64,000 bases of DNA from Fistulifera solaris. Its lineage: Eukaryota > Bacillariophyta > Bacillariophyceae > Naviculales > Stauroneidaceae. Where the stretch lies: assembly GCA_030295235.1 (NCBI GenBank), contig AP026162.1, positions 992,001 to 1,056,000 of the forward strand, read 5' to 3'. Below are positions 34,503-44,866 of this stretch, one piece after another. Position 1 is the first letter of the stretch. Every line of letters begins with the position of its first letter. The translations under genes were made by a program, and so were the position numbers. Under the pieces are notes generated by a model. That model saw only the letters and a list, made by a program, of their open reading frames with translations, had not been told where the DNA came from and did no database searches.

Positions 34503-34885
34503 TATATCCCTGGTATCTGCTAACAGTTCACTATTTGATGTCGAAGATCAAGTCGCCGGGATGATGGATGATGTCGTGCATAAGTAGTTGCTCTTCTCGG
34601 CTTTTGAAAGGCTTTCGTAAGCGCTCGCCAATCGCGCGCCGGCTCCATAGTAAAAAATTCAAAAACAGAATGAGTTAGACGACGTGTATCTAAGGTGCAG
34701 TATTTCAATGTCGTACCACCAGTCACAACGGACAAGCAAACTTTACGTCATCCCGTCTGCCATCACCAAGTTAAAAAATTTGCCTCCAACGCGACAATAC
34801 GTAGACTAGTAAGAAACAACAACAAGCAACACGGAACGTTCATGTGTGTCACTACTTGTAGGTTGTCGATCCCCATTTCAATACA
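34503..34885. other. Divergent promoter region
   Basis: The gap between paralogue B and TRM13, which are divergently transcribed. It has repeated AACAACAACAAGCAACA-type triplets near 34,810. Nothing else is seen. Confidence 0.45.
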
Positions 34886-36424
34886 ATGCCCAAAAGTGGA
34901 GACTCAAATGTAATTCCAGAATTACCGGAAGACTGGGACCGATGCCATGCTTTCATGGAAAAGAAGAAACGTTTCTGTCGACAGCAGCGAGCCTCCGACA
35001 GTTCGTACTGTGGCAATCATCAACATTTAGTTACCTCTATCAACTCAAAGCGCAAACGTGTTCCTTGTCCGTTAGATTCGTCGCATCTTGTTTTTGAAGA
35101 TTCCATTGAAAAGCACGTCTTGGTATGTCCCAAAGCAACGAAGCAGAAAGATCAAGAACGGCAGTTTTTCTATCAGTCCAACATTAATGCGGGAGGTCAC
35201 GGAACGCTTATTAAATGCGCACAACCTATCGATTTGACTCGAGCGAAGCGTCTCGCGCAGAGAATAATATCCGTACATGCTCAGATTTTTGGTGGGGGTA
35301 CTTCCTTTGCCGACATCAATGAAGCAATGGAACTCCTTGACTTGTCCGAGCCTGAAATGACGAAGGGTCTGCCGGAAGCCATTGCGGTGCATCGAATTAG
35401 ATCAGGAGGACCTCGTCACATTCTTCAACAGGCTAGTCTTCTGGGACACTTGCGACGGATCGGAGCTTTTCAAAGTACTACAAAGCGACGACGCATTATT
35501 GAACTCGGTGCTGGGAGAGGAATGTCGGGACTTATTATGGCGGCAGCTTCCTCTGGTTCGGGCGTTGCGACGGATTTGATTCTGGTGGAACGAAGTGGTT
35601 CGAGAGGAAAAGCGGATAAAATATTGAGAACCTTTAATCCGAAGGAAACGACCTATCCATTTGATTTGAAGTCGGTCTCGTGGCAGCGTGTGCAGTGTGA
35701 TATAGCTCATGTGGACTTGGTGTCCCTTCTGAACCATCCTAGAAATAATGACGCTTTTCAAGTGAGTGAAGATTCAACAGACGAACTAGTTGTGGTGGCA
35801 AAGCACCTTTGTGGCGTTGGCAGTGATCTGGCATTAAAGTCATTGTATCCGATACGCTCTCGTGTCACAGCTTGTATATTTGCAACGTGTTGTCATGGTG
35901 TATGTCGTTGGAATGGCTATGTCGGTCGCGATTATCTTCAAAAAGCGGTACAAACAGAAGAGTTGCCTTTCGGAGAAGCCGAGTTTGATCTTATGCGAAA
36001 ATGGGCCGGGGCAGTCGTAATGGAACCCACAATCGTCGGTTCGAATGCCGACCCTTGCGAAGATGATGATGAGGGAGACGATAATCGCCATTATACATCT
36101 CCTGACAATGATAACAATGATTTATTAAAGAGTGTAGGTATCGCTGCTGTTGCAGAGGGACTGGATTGTGGTACCCGAGGTCTCAGTCGAGCTTGCCAGC
36201 GTTTGATTGACTACGGTCGTCGTGAATATATTCATCACATGTTGGGGGATGCATCTGATTTGAAGGTTGAAATGCTGCGGTATACACCGGATGAAACATC
36301 ACCGCAGAATACTGCCCTTATAGGATATCGGAAAAGTCTATCATCGGTGTCGTCGGGGATAAAAGGACCGCCACATCTATATCAGATAGCTCATAAAACG
36401 ACTCCTAGTAAATATTCTTCATAA
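34886..36424 (+). CDS. TRM13: tRNA 2'-O-methyltransferase TRM13
   Basis: Modifies the 2'-hydroxyl at position 4 of several tRNAs. The order of domains is diagnostic: a CCCH-type finger (CHAFMEKKKRFCRQQRASDS then YCGNH), a CHHC finger (CPLDSSHLVFEDSIEKHVLVC), and a Rossmann methyltransferase with IIELGAGRGMSGLIMA for SAM binding. KHLCGVGSDLALKSL and ATCCHGVCRW are the characteristic C-terminal motifs, and RGLSRACQRLIDYGRREYI follows after an acidic linker of about 30 residues. The frame is 512 residues and undisturbed. The start ATG precedes the zinc fingers by about 15 codons, as in relatives. Confidence 0.95.
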   Translation: MPKSGDSNVIPELPEDWDRCHAFMEKKKRFCRQQRASDSSYCGNHQHLVTSINSKRKRVPCPLDSSHLVFEDSIEKHVLVCPKATKQKDQERQFFYQSNINAGGHGTLIKCAQPIDLTRAKRLAQRIISVHAQIFGGGTSFADINEAMELLDLSEPEMTKGLPEAIAVHRIRSGGPRHILQQASLLGHLRRIGAFQSTTKRRRIIELGAGRGMSGLIMAAASSGSGVATDLILVERSGSRGKADKILRTFNPKETTYPFDLKSVSWQRVQCDIAHVDLVSLLNHPRNNDAFQVSEDSTDELVVVAKHLCGVGSDLALKSLYPIRSRVTACIFATCCHGVCRWNGYVGRDYLQKAVQTEELPFGEAEFDLMRKWAGAVVMEPTIVGSNADPCEDDDEGDDNRHYTSPDNDNNDLLKSVGIAAVAEGLDCGTRGLSRACQRLIDYGRREYIHHMLGDASDLKVEMLRYTPDETSPQNTALIGYRKSLSSVSSGIKGPPHLYQIAHKTTPSKYSS

Positions 36425-36726
36425 AAACATCTTTTCGCAACTTTCATGCTTAGGCAAGCTTCCCGAAAGGCATGATGGACGCATGATCGGTAGGGAGAAT
36501 GATTGCCATGGTGAATCCCACTATTGCGTGCGACTAAATTTCTTTTCGAACAGGCTTATAATTATCAGGTCTGAGCCCGTGCCTGGTACAGCGACCCTAT
36601 GTAGAGCTCTTCCGACACGTTGAGTGTTCCTTCATCCAAGAATAAACACAATATTGTAACGCATACTCAAACTGCAGAATTAGTAAGAGACCATTGTACG
36701 TCTACAATGCCATCCCTGACAGATAT
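36425..36726. other. Intergenic, converging 3' ends
   Basis: Short spacer between TRM13 and PurF, which converge. No feature seen. Confidence 0.5.
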
Positions 36727-38631
36727 TTAACGCGCCAGTCCAACGGGTTGGTTCGTCAAGGGTTCACAGGCGGCTCCATCAATCGTACTTGAAACACGTT
36801 TATCATTGGCAACAGGTTCGCAACCATCGTTGCTTTGTGCCGGGCGTTTTGCGGGCCCTTCCTCTTCATTGGAACCTGGTCCGACTTTCCTCTTCTCCTT
36901 CGCCTTGTCGTTTCGCAAGTCATGGAGCTTTTCAAAGTAGCTGTCACCAATCACTTGCCCGGTCACATAGTCTCCGCTGAAACAACTCGAATCAAAACGA
37001 TCGAATGATCGCTCTTTCGGGGCAAGCTCCCGGAGGCAATCCTCCAAGTCATTTAGGTCCTGGTAGACGACCCAATCGCAGCCAATTTTTGCGGCTATTT
37101 CCTCTTCATTTCTGTTGTACGCAATCAACTCATTTCGTGTGGGAATATCAATGCCATAGATGTTGGGATACCGAATCGGTGGCGCAGCCGAACAAAAGTA
37201 TACTTTGTTGGCACCCGCATCGCGCGCCATTTGAACGATTTCGTTCGAAGTAGTACCGCGCACAATGGAATCATCAACCAAGAGAACGTTTTTGCCTTGA
37301 AATTCTCGTTTGATCGTGTTCAACTTGAGACGCACGGACTTGCGCCGCGTGGCTTGACCGGGCATGATGAAAGTGCGCGCAATATAGCGGTTCTTGATAA
37401 ACCCTTCACGAAAAGGACGATTCAAAACATAAGCTGCCTGTAAAGCTGATGTTCGGCTGGTATCAGGAATCGGAATAACCACGTCAATGTCGTGATCCGG
37501 ATATTGGCGCAAAATTTTCTTGGCCAATTTCTCGCCCATTTTGAGACGTGACTCGTAAACGCTGACACCGTCCATGATAGAGTCTGGTCTTGCAAAATAA
37601 ACATACTCGAAGATACAAGGAGAAAGAACGGATTTCGAGTGAGCCATGCGGCTATGGCAATTGCCTTCCATGTCCATGAAAATGACTTCGCCGGGTCGCA
37701 CATCCCTGAAGAGCAAAGGATAGTTAAATTAAGTGAGATCAAAGAGAAAATAACAATAGCGCGTATAGCAAACCATTAGAACAACGTACCGAATCAATTG
37801 AAATCCCAGTGTATCAATCGCCACCGATTCACTCGATATGACGTAGTCGAGCGATCTCTTGGCCGTGTCCATGTGCGAGGGAGTCCTGGGAATGCCTTCG
37901 TCGTCAAACATCTCATCCGTGACCGTCGGAGACCGACGACAACCGAACACCAGAGGACGAATACCATTTGGATCGCGAAAGCCGACGAGACCAAATCCGT
38001 TGACCAGATACAACCCCGCGTATCCGCCCTCGGTTTTCTGCATGACCGAACCGACGGCACTGAAAATAGCTTCTTTCATGTTGAGCTGGTCCTTTCCTAC
38101 TGCCAGAGTTTCTCTCGTCAATTCTTCCGAAAACAAGTTCAAGAGCAATTCGGAATCACTGTCCGTATTGACGTGTCGGCCAATCTCCGTCAATTGCTTG
38201 GCAATTTGCTCCGTATTCGTCAAGTTTCCGTTGTGCGCTACACAGATTCCGTAGGGATAATTTGTGTACAGCGGTTGTGCTTCGGCACACGAACTGGTTC
38301 CGGCCGTAGGATAACGGCAATGGCCGATTCCGAGATGTCCCCGCAGCTCCACCATGTGATGTTGATGAAAGACATCTTTCACCAATCCGTTGTCCTTGCG
38401 TAAATGCAAACGCCCTCCTTCCGAAGTAACCATGCCTGCAGCATCTTGTCCGCGGTGCTGCAAGACGGTAAGTCCGTCAAATATCATTTGATTGACCTGT
38501 GAAAGTAATGATGATCGTGTGAGCGGAAATCGCATAATTTTCGAATCGTACAAACGTGATTTGTGCATTGCTTTGATTTTACTTACATGTTCCTTCTCGT
38601 TTGCCAAAAGTAGACCAATAATACCACACAT
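36727..38631 (-). CDS. PURF: Amidophosphoribosyltransferase (PurF), purine synthesis
   Basis: Catalyses the first committed step of purine synthesis, PRPP plus glutamine to phosphoribosylamine. The protein begins MCGIIGLLLAN, so Cys2 is the nucleophile of the glutaminase domain; LQHRGQDAAGM, GIGHCRYPTAG and AHNGNLTN follow. The transferase half has IPDTSRTSALQAAYVLNRPF and the PRPP site NVLLVDDSIVRGTT. Three exons: 38587-38631, 37790-38496 and 36727-37705, giving 576 residues. The first intron (38497-38586) is 90 bp, a multiple of three without stops, so an unspliced copy would insert 30 residues near the N-terminus. The polar, Lys/Glu-rich C-terminus is longer than in bacterial enzymes. No frame breaks. 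Confidence 0.95.
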
Positions 38632-39051
38632 GATGGTTCCCTTTCGTTGCGGACGAAACGAGATTAATTCTGAGAGACCTTTTGATAACCGAAAAGCGAA
38701 ATACTTGTCCGTTCCATGAAGATTCTCGAGTGGATGCGGTGCAATGGCTTTTTTCTGTTTCGGCGTTATTTATTTTCCTTGGTTGGAGAAAATTTTCGCA
38801 CCGCTACGCAGGTCAGACGGAAGGGACATTCGACAAAAGATCTCGCGTCTTAGACCTCTGGCTGGTACCGTACCGGTACATTTCTCTACGGTGTCCTACT
38901 GCGCAGGGGGGAGAATGACACCCCATTCATTTCTTTTCCCGCGCCTTTCTTCTTATTTTGATGAACACAAAATACTTGTATAGCTCAAGTTTACAACACT
39001 GTCAGCAAACAAGAATTTTATACTTTCGAACAGGAAGAAGAACTACAAAAG
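38632..39051. other. Divergent promoter region of PurF and the LRR-like gene
   Basis: About 420 bp between divergent starts. It should contain both promoters. No gene or clear repeat is seen. Confidence 0.5.
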
Positions 39052-40712
39052 ATGAACGAAGCGCTACTCGAACTCATTCCAGTCGACCAGTTCACGGAGC
39101 ATCAAGAAAAAATGCTAGAGTTGGAGATGTGCGATTCGGTCAAACTGTATCGATTTTCTCGCGAGCCTTCCAGTTTGAATGAGGTCAGCTTTGATTCAAA
39201 CAAATCTATCTCGATTTGGCGTGACAATGGAACTGTCATCTGCTTGGGCGGTGAAGCTCACGACAAGTACTGTGAGCGATGCATTTGCTTTGATATCTCA
39301 CACGGTGAGATTACTCGTCAGGTTGCCATCTACGGCATTGCTGACGATTACGACGAAGAATATACACAAAGCGACGCGGGGATGGCGGAGACGACCGCCT
39401 TCTTTTGGTCTTTGAAGGACCTTGAAGCAGACATATCCATTCTCGAGATCTTTATTCACGGTAGCGAGGATCAAATCTCTTCCCCTTTCTCGTTGAAGGC
39501 ACTTCAACCACACCAGCTCGCCTCTATCCTGGACGCGAATCCAACACGGACATTCGATATTCGATGCGGTCCTTTGACCCCGAAGCAGTCCAAGATTCTG
39601 GCAACTCCGCCGTATCCTTTGAAACTCAAATTTGGCGAGTCACTTGTGACCAATGAAGATCAATTTCGTTTTCAAAAAAAGATAAGGGACGCGCATTTGT
39701 GGATGCACTTGAGAAGCGTCAACCGCTTTTCTTTGGATCACTTTCGATTGATCTCAGCATCTCTGATGAGATTCCCTTCGGTCCTAACGAGTTGAAACGT
39801 CTTTTAGAGCTGGATATATCTTATGATAAGCTTGCGATCGCTAACGTTATCCGGGATAACAAGTCAGTCCTCCTACCATTATCCGTCAAGGCAAACAGTC
39901 TCGAATGCAAGATTGAGGCACAGCGTTTCCAGGCAAATGATTTCAATTCCCTGAATATCGTCACGAGAGACCTTCGACTGATGATTGATCTAGTCAACGT
40001 GACCGATTGGGAAATGTACTTGACTTTGTTCTTCAATCGAGTCGCCGTATTGGGTCATTTTCAAAAACTGAACCTCTTGTTTGATTGTCGTCGATCTTAT
40101 GAAGAAACTCAGTTATTTGAATTCGAAAAAGTTGCATCGATTACGAAAGCATTGCTACATGCAGTGAACTCTAATCCAAAGCTCTCGCACTTGGATTTGA
40201 GCGATGAATCTTCGAAAATAGACTTTATTCCACATTTGAAGGATATTTTTGAGGGCATAGAAGCGCACAAAGGGCTACGTTTCCTCGTGGTGGAAAGTTA
40301 CCCATGTACTGACGACCCTGACTACTCGTGGTTGAAGCGTCTACTTTCTCGAAACCGGACGATCACGGTTTTGGATGATACAGGCACAATACTTTCTGAC
40401 GGATCTACTATCGACGAGCTTTATTCGCTAAACCGTTTCTATAACGGTTCGGAAGCCCTTTCGAAAGATTCTGCGTCCCCTCGTCGAGAGCTGGTAACGA
40501 AGGCACTTCTCGAAAGCGCTTCGAAATGCTTCCAGCGCAGTGCTTTGCTGTTGTTTCGTCTCACGGATGTGTTGTGCGAGTTTCTTCAAGACGATGATTC
40601 GAACCAAGACGAAGGTATTGCGTCGCAGACTGTGTCGGAAGCGACCGAACTTCCCGACTCTAATCCTTGTGAGTCAACTGAGACAGCACCCAAAAAGATG
40701 CGTACTTCGTAA
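39052..40712 (+). CDS. LRR-like protein of unknown function
   Basis: About 550 residues. The N-terminal half has a regular beta/alpha texture (KSISIWRDNGTVICLGGEA, LKALQPHQLASILDANPTRT), and the second half has segments like PKLSHLDLSDESSKIDFIPH and HKGLRFLVVES with 25-30-residue spacing, resembling divergent leucine-rich repeats of the ribonuclease-inhibitor kind. An acidic tail ends it. The frame changes near 39,680 within seven As (CAAAAAAAGATAAGGG); one A seems missing, and FVDALEKRQPLFFGSLSIDL follows in the new frame. I do not recognise the family. Diatom genomes hold many such proteins, so this may belong to an expanded, lineage-specific set. Confidence 0.6.
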
Positions 40713-41039
40713 TATAACTAACTACTGTAGACTAGGGGCAAGGAGAACAGATACTGTAAGAGTTGTTAGTGAGCACGACTCAAATTTTTAGTCACGGTTG
40801 TACTCGTCCTACACTCTACACTCTTTACTACGACGCTTCTGTCATCCGGTACCCTGACGGTACCCACTACCTAAACAGTTAACCTCTTGTTTTGATGTTG
40901 AATGTCATCGCAACATGAAGCCATCCGACATCCGATCAAAAAAAAGCAGATCAACCAAAATGCACCATTACAAACCTTGCCTGATTTCCTCTCAATCTTT
41001 CTTGTGTGTGTTGATAAGCTTCTCCTTCCCGTGATAACC

Positions 41040-42592
41040 ATGAAGGACGCAAAACTGCTTTGGGTTCTCTACTGGATCACGACACTGACTCGAATTGATG
41101 CCTATCATTTTCCTGTGTCATCGTCGCGTCGGCGTGTGTCGCCTTTGCAAGCAACAAAAACACGAGTCGGGCGTCAGAATCGCATTCAGGAATTACTAGA
41201 TTGGGCCAAGAATACAGCAGATATCAAAGCAGGTGGCATTGAGTTGAAATCATCTCCGGAATCGGGGCTCGGATGGTTTGCTACGCGAACGATTCCGGCG
41301 AATTCGGTGCTTTTATCCGTCCCTTCGGCGCTTGTCTTGAGCGTAGAAGGGACCGATGGACCACCACAAGTCGAGAAACTTGTCGACCGGAGTATTGTAC
41401 GCACACTGCCTTGGTACGCACGCATGTCACTTTATTTGCACTATCTATCAGAGAAGGATCCCACCATTTCGGATGTCAATATTCAGCCTTGGTTGGATTC
41501 GTTACCGACACAATTTGATACGCCGCTGCATTGGGGTTCTCTCAAAGAATTACAGTATCCGTACATGGAAGTAGCAGTAGCTAAGCAAAAGAAAGATTGG
41601 GAAGCATATCACAAGCAGATGCAAGGCGTCCTTTCTTGGGAAGATTTTGTATGGGGATGCGAGTGTGCACGCTCGCGTGCCTTTTCCGGTGCATATACGG
41701 GTGGAGCCTTCAATCCGCGCATCTATGTCTTCACGTTGTTGTTAGTAATGTTGTATGTTGGTTTGAATCTTGGTACTTTGGAGCAAGCAGCCAACGGAGC
41801 TGGTGTGGTCGTGAGTGCATCTATATTCAAGGACTTTGTTGTGCCCAAGTTGTTCAAGCAGCAAAGGTACATTATTTGTCCAGTCATCGATATGGCGAAT
41901 CATCAATCCATCGGATCGGGAGGAGAAGTCTCCTTCGAATATTTTACGAATGCCTACAGTCTCGCAAGCTCAAAAGAAATTCCGGCCGGAAAGAGGTCAC
42001 TATTTCCTACGGAAAACGTTCTAATGATCAGCTGCTGCAGTACTATGGCTTTGTCGAGCAAGATAATTCTAATGATGTCTATATTCTCCCAGCACTGCGT
42101 GAGTGGGATATCGAAACAATTGAAAAGAATTGCGGGCGTAAGGTTGCTGCAGGTCGACTCGCCAAGCTTGAACGGGCTGGCCTGTTGGGAAGTACAGTCG
42201 AGAATGCTGCTGCGAAATCAAATGAAGAGGCAGCAAATGCAGCGGGTGGAGTTGTGGTTAAGCGCGGCTCGGGAGTTGATCCGGCTGTTTTGCAAGCCCT
42301 CCGAGCTCTACTATCCACAGATGAAGAGTGGTCTGCTGCGAGTGAAGCGATAGGTAACTTTGTCGAACCCGTCAATCCGGAAAATGAAAAATGTGCTCGG
42401 ATCGCCGCACGAACTGCTCTTGAACAAGAACTATCGAATAAAGCTACGACTCTCGAAGAGGACGAGACGTTGCTGCAGCGAATGGAAAGTATGAAGAAAG
42501 CAACGGATAGTAGTGTTGAAGACTTACTCGCCATTCAATTTCGAATAGAAAAGAAGAAATTACTTCAGGAAACGATCGACAGATTGAGATGA
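41040..42592 (+). CDS. SET-domain methyltransferase, Rubisco-LSMT type, with secretory presequence
   Basis: A protein-lysine methyltransferase of the Rubisco large-subunit methyltransferase/SETD3 class: ELKSSPESGLGWFATRTIPAN, VIDMANHQSIG, and KEVTISYGKRSNDQLLQYYGF, the SET catalytic end, then a helical substrate-binding half rich in Ala and Glu. From the ATG at 41040, MKDAKLLWVLYWITTLTRI then DAYHFPVSSSRRR looks like a signal peptide with an aromatic plastid-type start, although the frame is open upstream to 40902. The frame changes near 41,992, where an A appears missing before EVTISYG. A hydrophobic segment near residues 225-245 (VFTLLLVMLYVGLNLG) is unusual for the family. The plastid location is an inference. 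Confidence 0.8.
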
Positions 42593-42661
42593 TAATAAAG
42601 TCGAATTATTTAAGCCGTTATTGCATTATAACTTCGATAAAAAGTATACAGTAATGATTTA

Positions 42662-43873
42662 TCAACGAGATGCCGTTGATGTATATCGTTGCAGTCGGGG
42701 AACAAGTAATGACCCGATGATCAATTGAAGCGGGTGCAGAAACATGATTGGTGCGCAGTAGGCGGCCAAATTAGGATTGCCCTCAAATATAGTATTGATT
42801 AACGGTAATCCAAATGCCAGAGTCTTTTGCGCAGCACAAAACATGGAAGCAACAACTTCACCGCGCGAGAATCCGAATGCGGGGATGGAGAACAACGCAA
42901 AGACCGTTGCTAACGATACTCCATGGAGAATCGGTAGCAACAGCAAAAGCCCGATCCCACTTTGAAGTTCAAGCCCGATATTTTCCGAAATGGCCGTGCA
43001 GAATGCATTCCAAAGGATACTTAACAAGATGACTTCCTGTAGCCGCTTGAAAAATTTCGAGTGCTTGTTGTACATATCTTTTGCTTTCGTTGCTCTCAAC
43101 ATTTGGCCAATTGTAACAGGAAGTAATACTTTATTCGCAAGCTTGATGAGCATGTCCATAAAGGGTAGAGAGATCTGTGACCCAAAGAAACGAAACAAGA
43201 GAAAGGGTGTCGCAAAAATTCCCCCAAGATTACTGACGACAGCATTGCAGAGTGCACTAGCCACATTCCCTCCAGAAGCGGAAGTAAGAATCACATTCAT
43301 GTTAACAGTGGTAGGAAGGCATGTCAGTATTAAAAGACCTTCAGTTAAAGGCCGCGGAAATATGCCAGGAAGGAAAGCATTCAGAAATGACGTCAATGGA
43401 ACCCCGACGAGAAAAGGCCACACAGCAAATATGATTGTTTGAACGAGCGTGTTTAGCTTGACGCTGGCGTATGCTTTCGTTAGCTGTGATAATTCCAACG
43501 AAAGCCCAGAAAGAAGAAAGACTGCGGCGACTCCGTATTTTCCGATGATCAATTCAGGTTTTAAAATTCCTCCTGTTTTCCCAAGTGAAGGAAATGCTCG
43601 GGCAAATCCCACAGCAAAGAACATACCCATGAGAAAGAAGTTCTTTTCGATAAAGCTTGCTATTCTCCTGAGTTTTGGAGTCAGTGAATCATCCTGCTCC
43701 AAGCTGGCGGAAAGAAGTAATCGATCATTCGGTGCACGTTGAAAAATGAGGGGCCGTTCTTTGCGTAATGAGCTGGAGAACGCTTTCGCATGGCGCGGGT
43801 TGTTTAAGAACCCTTCCGCTGCGGCGCAGCATCCCAGAGCGTATAAGATTAGTACGAGGATCGCTCCTTTCAT
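42662..43873 (-). CDS. SLC10A7/SBF-like carrier, possibly plastid membrane
   Basis: A polytopic membrane protein of 403 residues. The N-terminus (MKGAILVLILYALGCCAAAE then GFLNNPRHAKAFSS) is a signal peptide followed by a basic, serine-rich stretch, which suggests plastid targeting. After about residue 75 there are nine or ten hydrophobic helices with the SBF pattern: ELIIGKYGVAAVFLLSGLSL, ILTCLPTTVNMNVILTSASG, and FGFSRGEVVASMFCAAQKTL near the end, a characteristic SLC10A7-like motif. SLC10 relatives transport bile acids, steroid sulfates or pyruvate with sodium; the substrate here is unknown. The frame is continuous. It converges with the SET methyltransferase gene, 70 bp away. Confidence 0.85.
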   Translation of the reverse strand: MKGAILVLILYALGCCAAAEGFLNNPRHAKAFSSSLRKERPLIFQRAPNDRLLLSASLEQDDSLTPKLRRIASFIEKNFFLMGMFFAVGFARAFPSLGKTGGILKPELIIGKYGVAAVFLLSGLSLELSQLTKAYASVKLNTLVQTIIFAVWPFLVGVPLTSFLNAFLPGIFPRPLTEGLLILTCLPTTVNMNVILTSASGGNVASALCNAVVSNLGGIFATPFLLFRFFGSQISLPFMDMLIKLANKVLLPVTIGQMLRATKAKDMYNKHSKFFKRLQEVILLSILWNAFCTAISENIGLELQSGIGLLLLLPILHGVSLATVFALFSIPAFGFSRGEVVASMFCAAQKTLAFGLPLINTIFEGNPNLAAYCAPIMFLHPLQLIIGSLLVPRLQRYTSTASR

Positions 43874-44261
43874 CGAAAAGCTATCACGTTAATAGGTTTC
43901 TTGCGTTCGAAATCAAGCCATGGTTATCGATCAAATTAATGAATGAATGCCGAATGTCAAAAATTCCATAATCTAGTAAAAGCGGATCCATTCTTGTCCG
44001 TTGAAACTGTTTATACTATTCGTATGTACTGTTTATAGGCATCTAAAATTTTCAAGACAGCACTCAAAGTGTGACAAGTGAATAGTAGACCTTTTGCCAA
44101 CGGACAGATAATATTGAGCTGATGCTACATTTGCTTTATACTCTTGCTCCGGACTCCTCCGGAGTAGTAAAAATAATGATCGACGAGGACTGACGCACGA
44201 CAGACTCAACATTTTTTTTACAATAGGTATACAACAAAAATCACTCATAACATCAACTAGC
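43874..44261. other. Intergenic upstream of tRNA
   Basis: AT-rich spacer without a supported gene. Promoter sequence of the SLC10-like gene lies in its left part. Confidence 0.5.
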
Positions 44262-44299
44262 AGATGTGGTGCAGTGGTAACACGTCAGGAGCTAGGGAG
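44262..44299 (+). pseudogene. 5' half of a tRNA-like sequence
   Basis: GCAGATGTGGTGCAGTGGTA then ACACGTCAGGAGC looks like an acceptor strand, D-arm and start of an anticodon stem. No matching 3' half (T-arm or complementary acceptor strand) follows; the true tRNA-Glu begins directly after it. It is probably a truncated tRNA copy. Confidence 0.55.
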
Positions 44300-44371
44300 T
44301 CCGGTATGATGTAGGTGGTTAGCATACTTGCCTTTCACGCAGGATACCGGGGTTCGAGTCCCCGTACCGGA
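44300..44371 (+). tRNA. trnE-UUC: tRNA-Glu (UUC)
   Basis: 72 bases fold into a full cloverleaf. The acceptor strand TCCGGTA pairs with TACCGGA at the end. The D-arm ATG...CAT has a GG-containing loop, the anticodon stem CTTGC/GCAGG encloses the loop CTTTCAC with anticodon TTC, and the T-arm CGGGG/CCCCG encloses TTCGAGT. CCA is not encoded, as expected for eukaryotic nuclear tRNA. Five Ts at about 44,379-44,383 form the Pol III terminator. No intron. Confidence 0.95.
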
Positions 44372-44866
44372 AATTAACTTTTTGACTCCTGTAGATCATT
44401 TCTGATCTATAGGAGGTCATGATTGTTGTTTTGATGCACCTGTGGGGAACATGGGCTACACGATCTACCATTCATCAACGAGCCATTGGGAATACGACAA
44501 CGGCTAATGCAATTATTCACAAACGATCTAGAGCCATTGCATACCGAGCTAACGTATTGAAGTATGAGGGATGGTCTAATGTTAATAGAGAAAGTACGTT
44601 ACCGCATATTGGCTTTCATTGGCGCGGTGATGTTTGCACTGCACGAAGCAACTGCAGAAAACGGTAAGGTTTATGTACTATGTACCGAGGGCAACTTATG
44701 CATGAATTGATTTGATTTCAGTCATGAGTCATGGGACACGACCTACGCTTGACTGCATTGTAACACACACACTTCCTTATGCAAAAGTTCGAATAGATCT
44801 ACATTATTAGCGCTGAGCAGTTTCGTGGTCTTCGTTTTGATGATCAATCAATGCAATGTGTCGGCG
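44372..44866. other. Intergenic after tRNA
   Basis: Contains the Pol III terminator and an imperfect inverted repeat near 44,385-44,420 (GACTCCTGTAGATCA against TGATCTATAGGAGGTC). The frame at 44419-44667 has no recognisable domain and is not called. Confidence 0.5.

Noticed and set aside
44419-44667. 82-residue frame after the tRNA
   Set aside because: No domain, and it starts in a palindromic stretch after the terminator; likely random.
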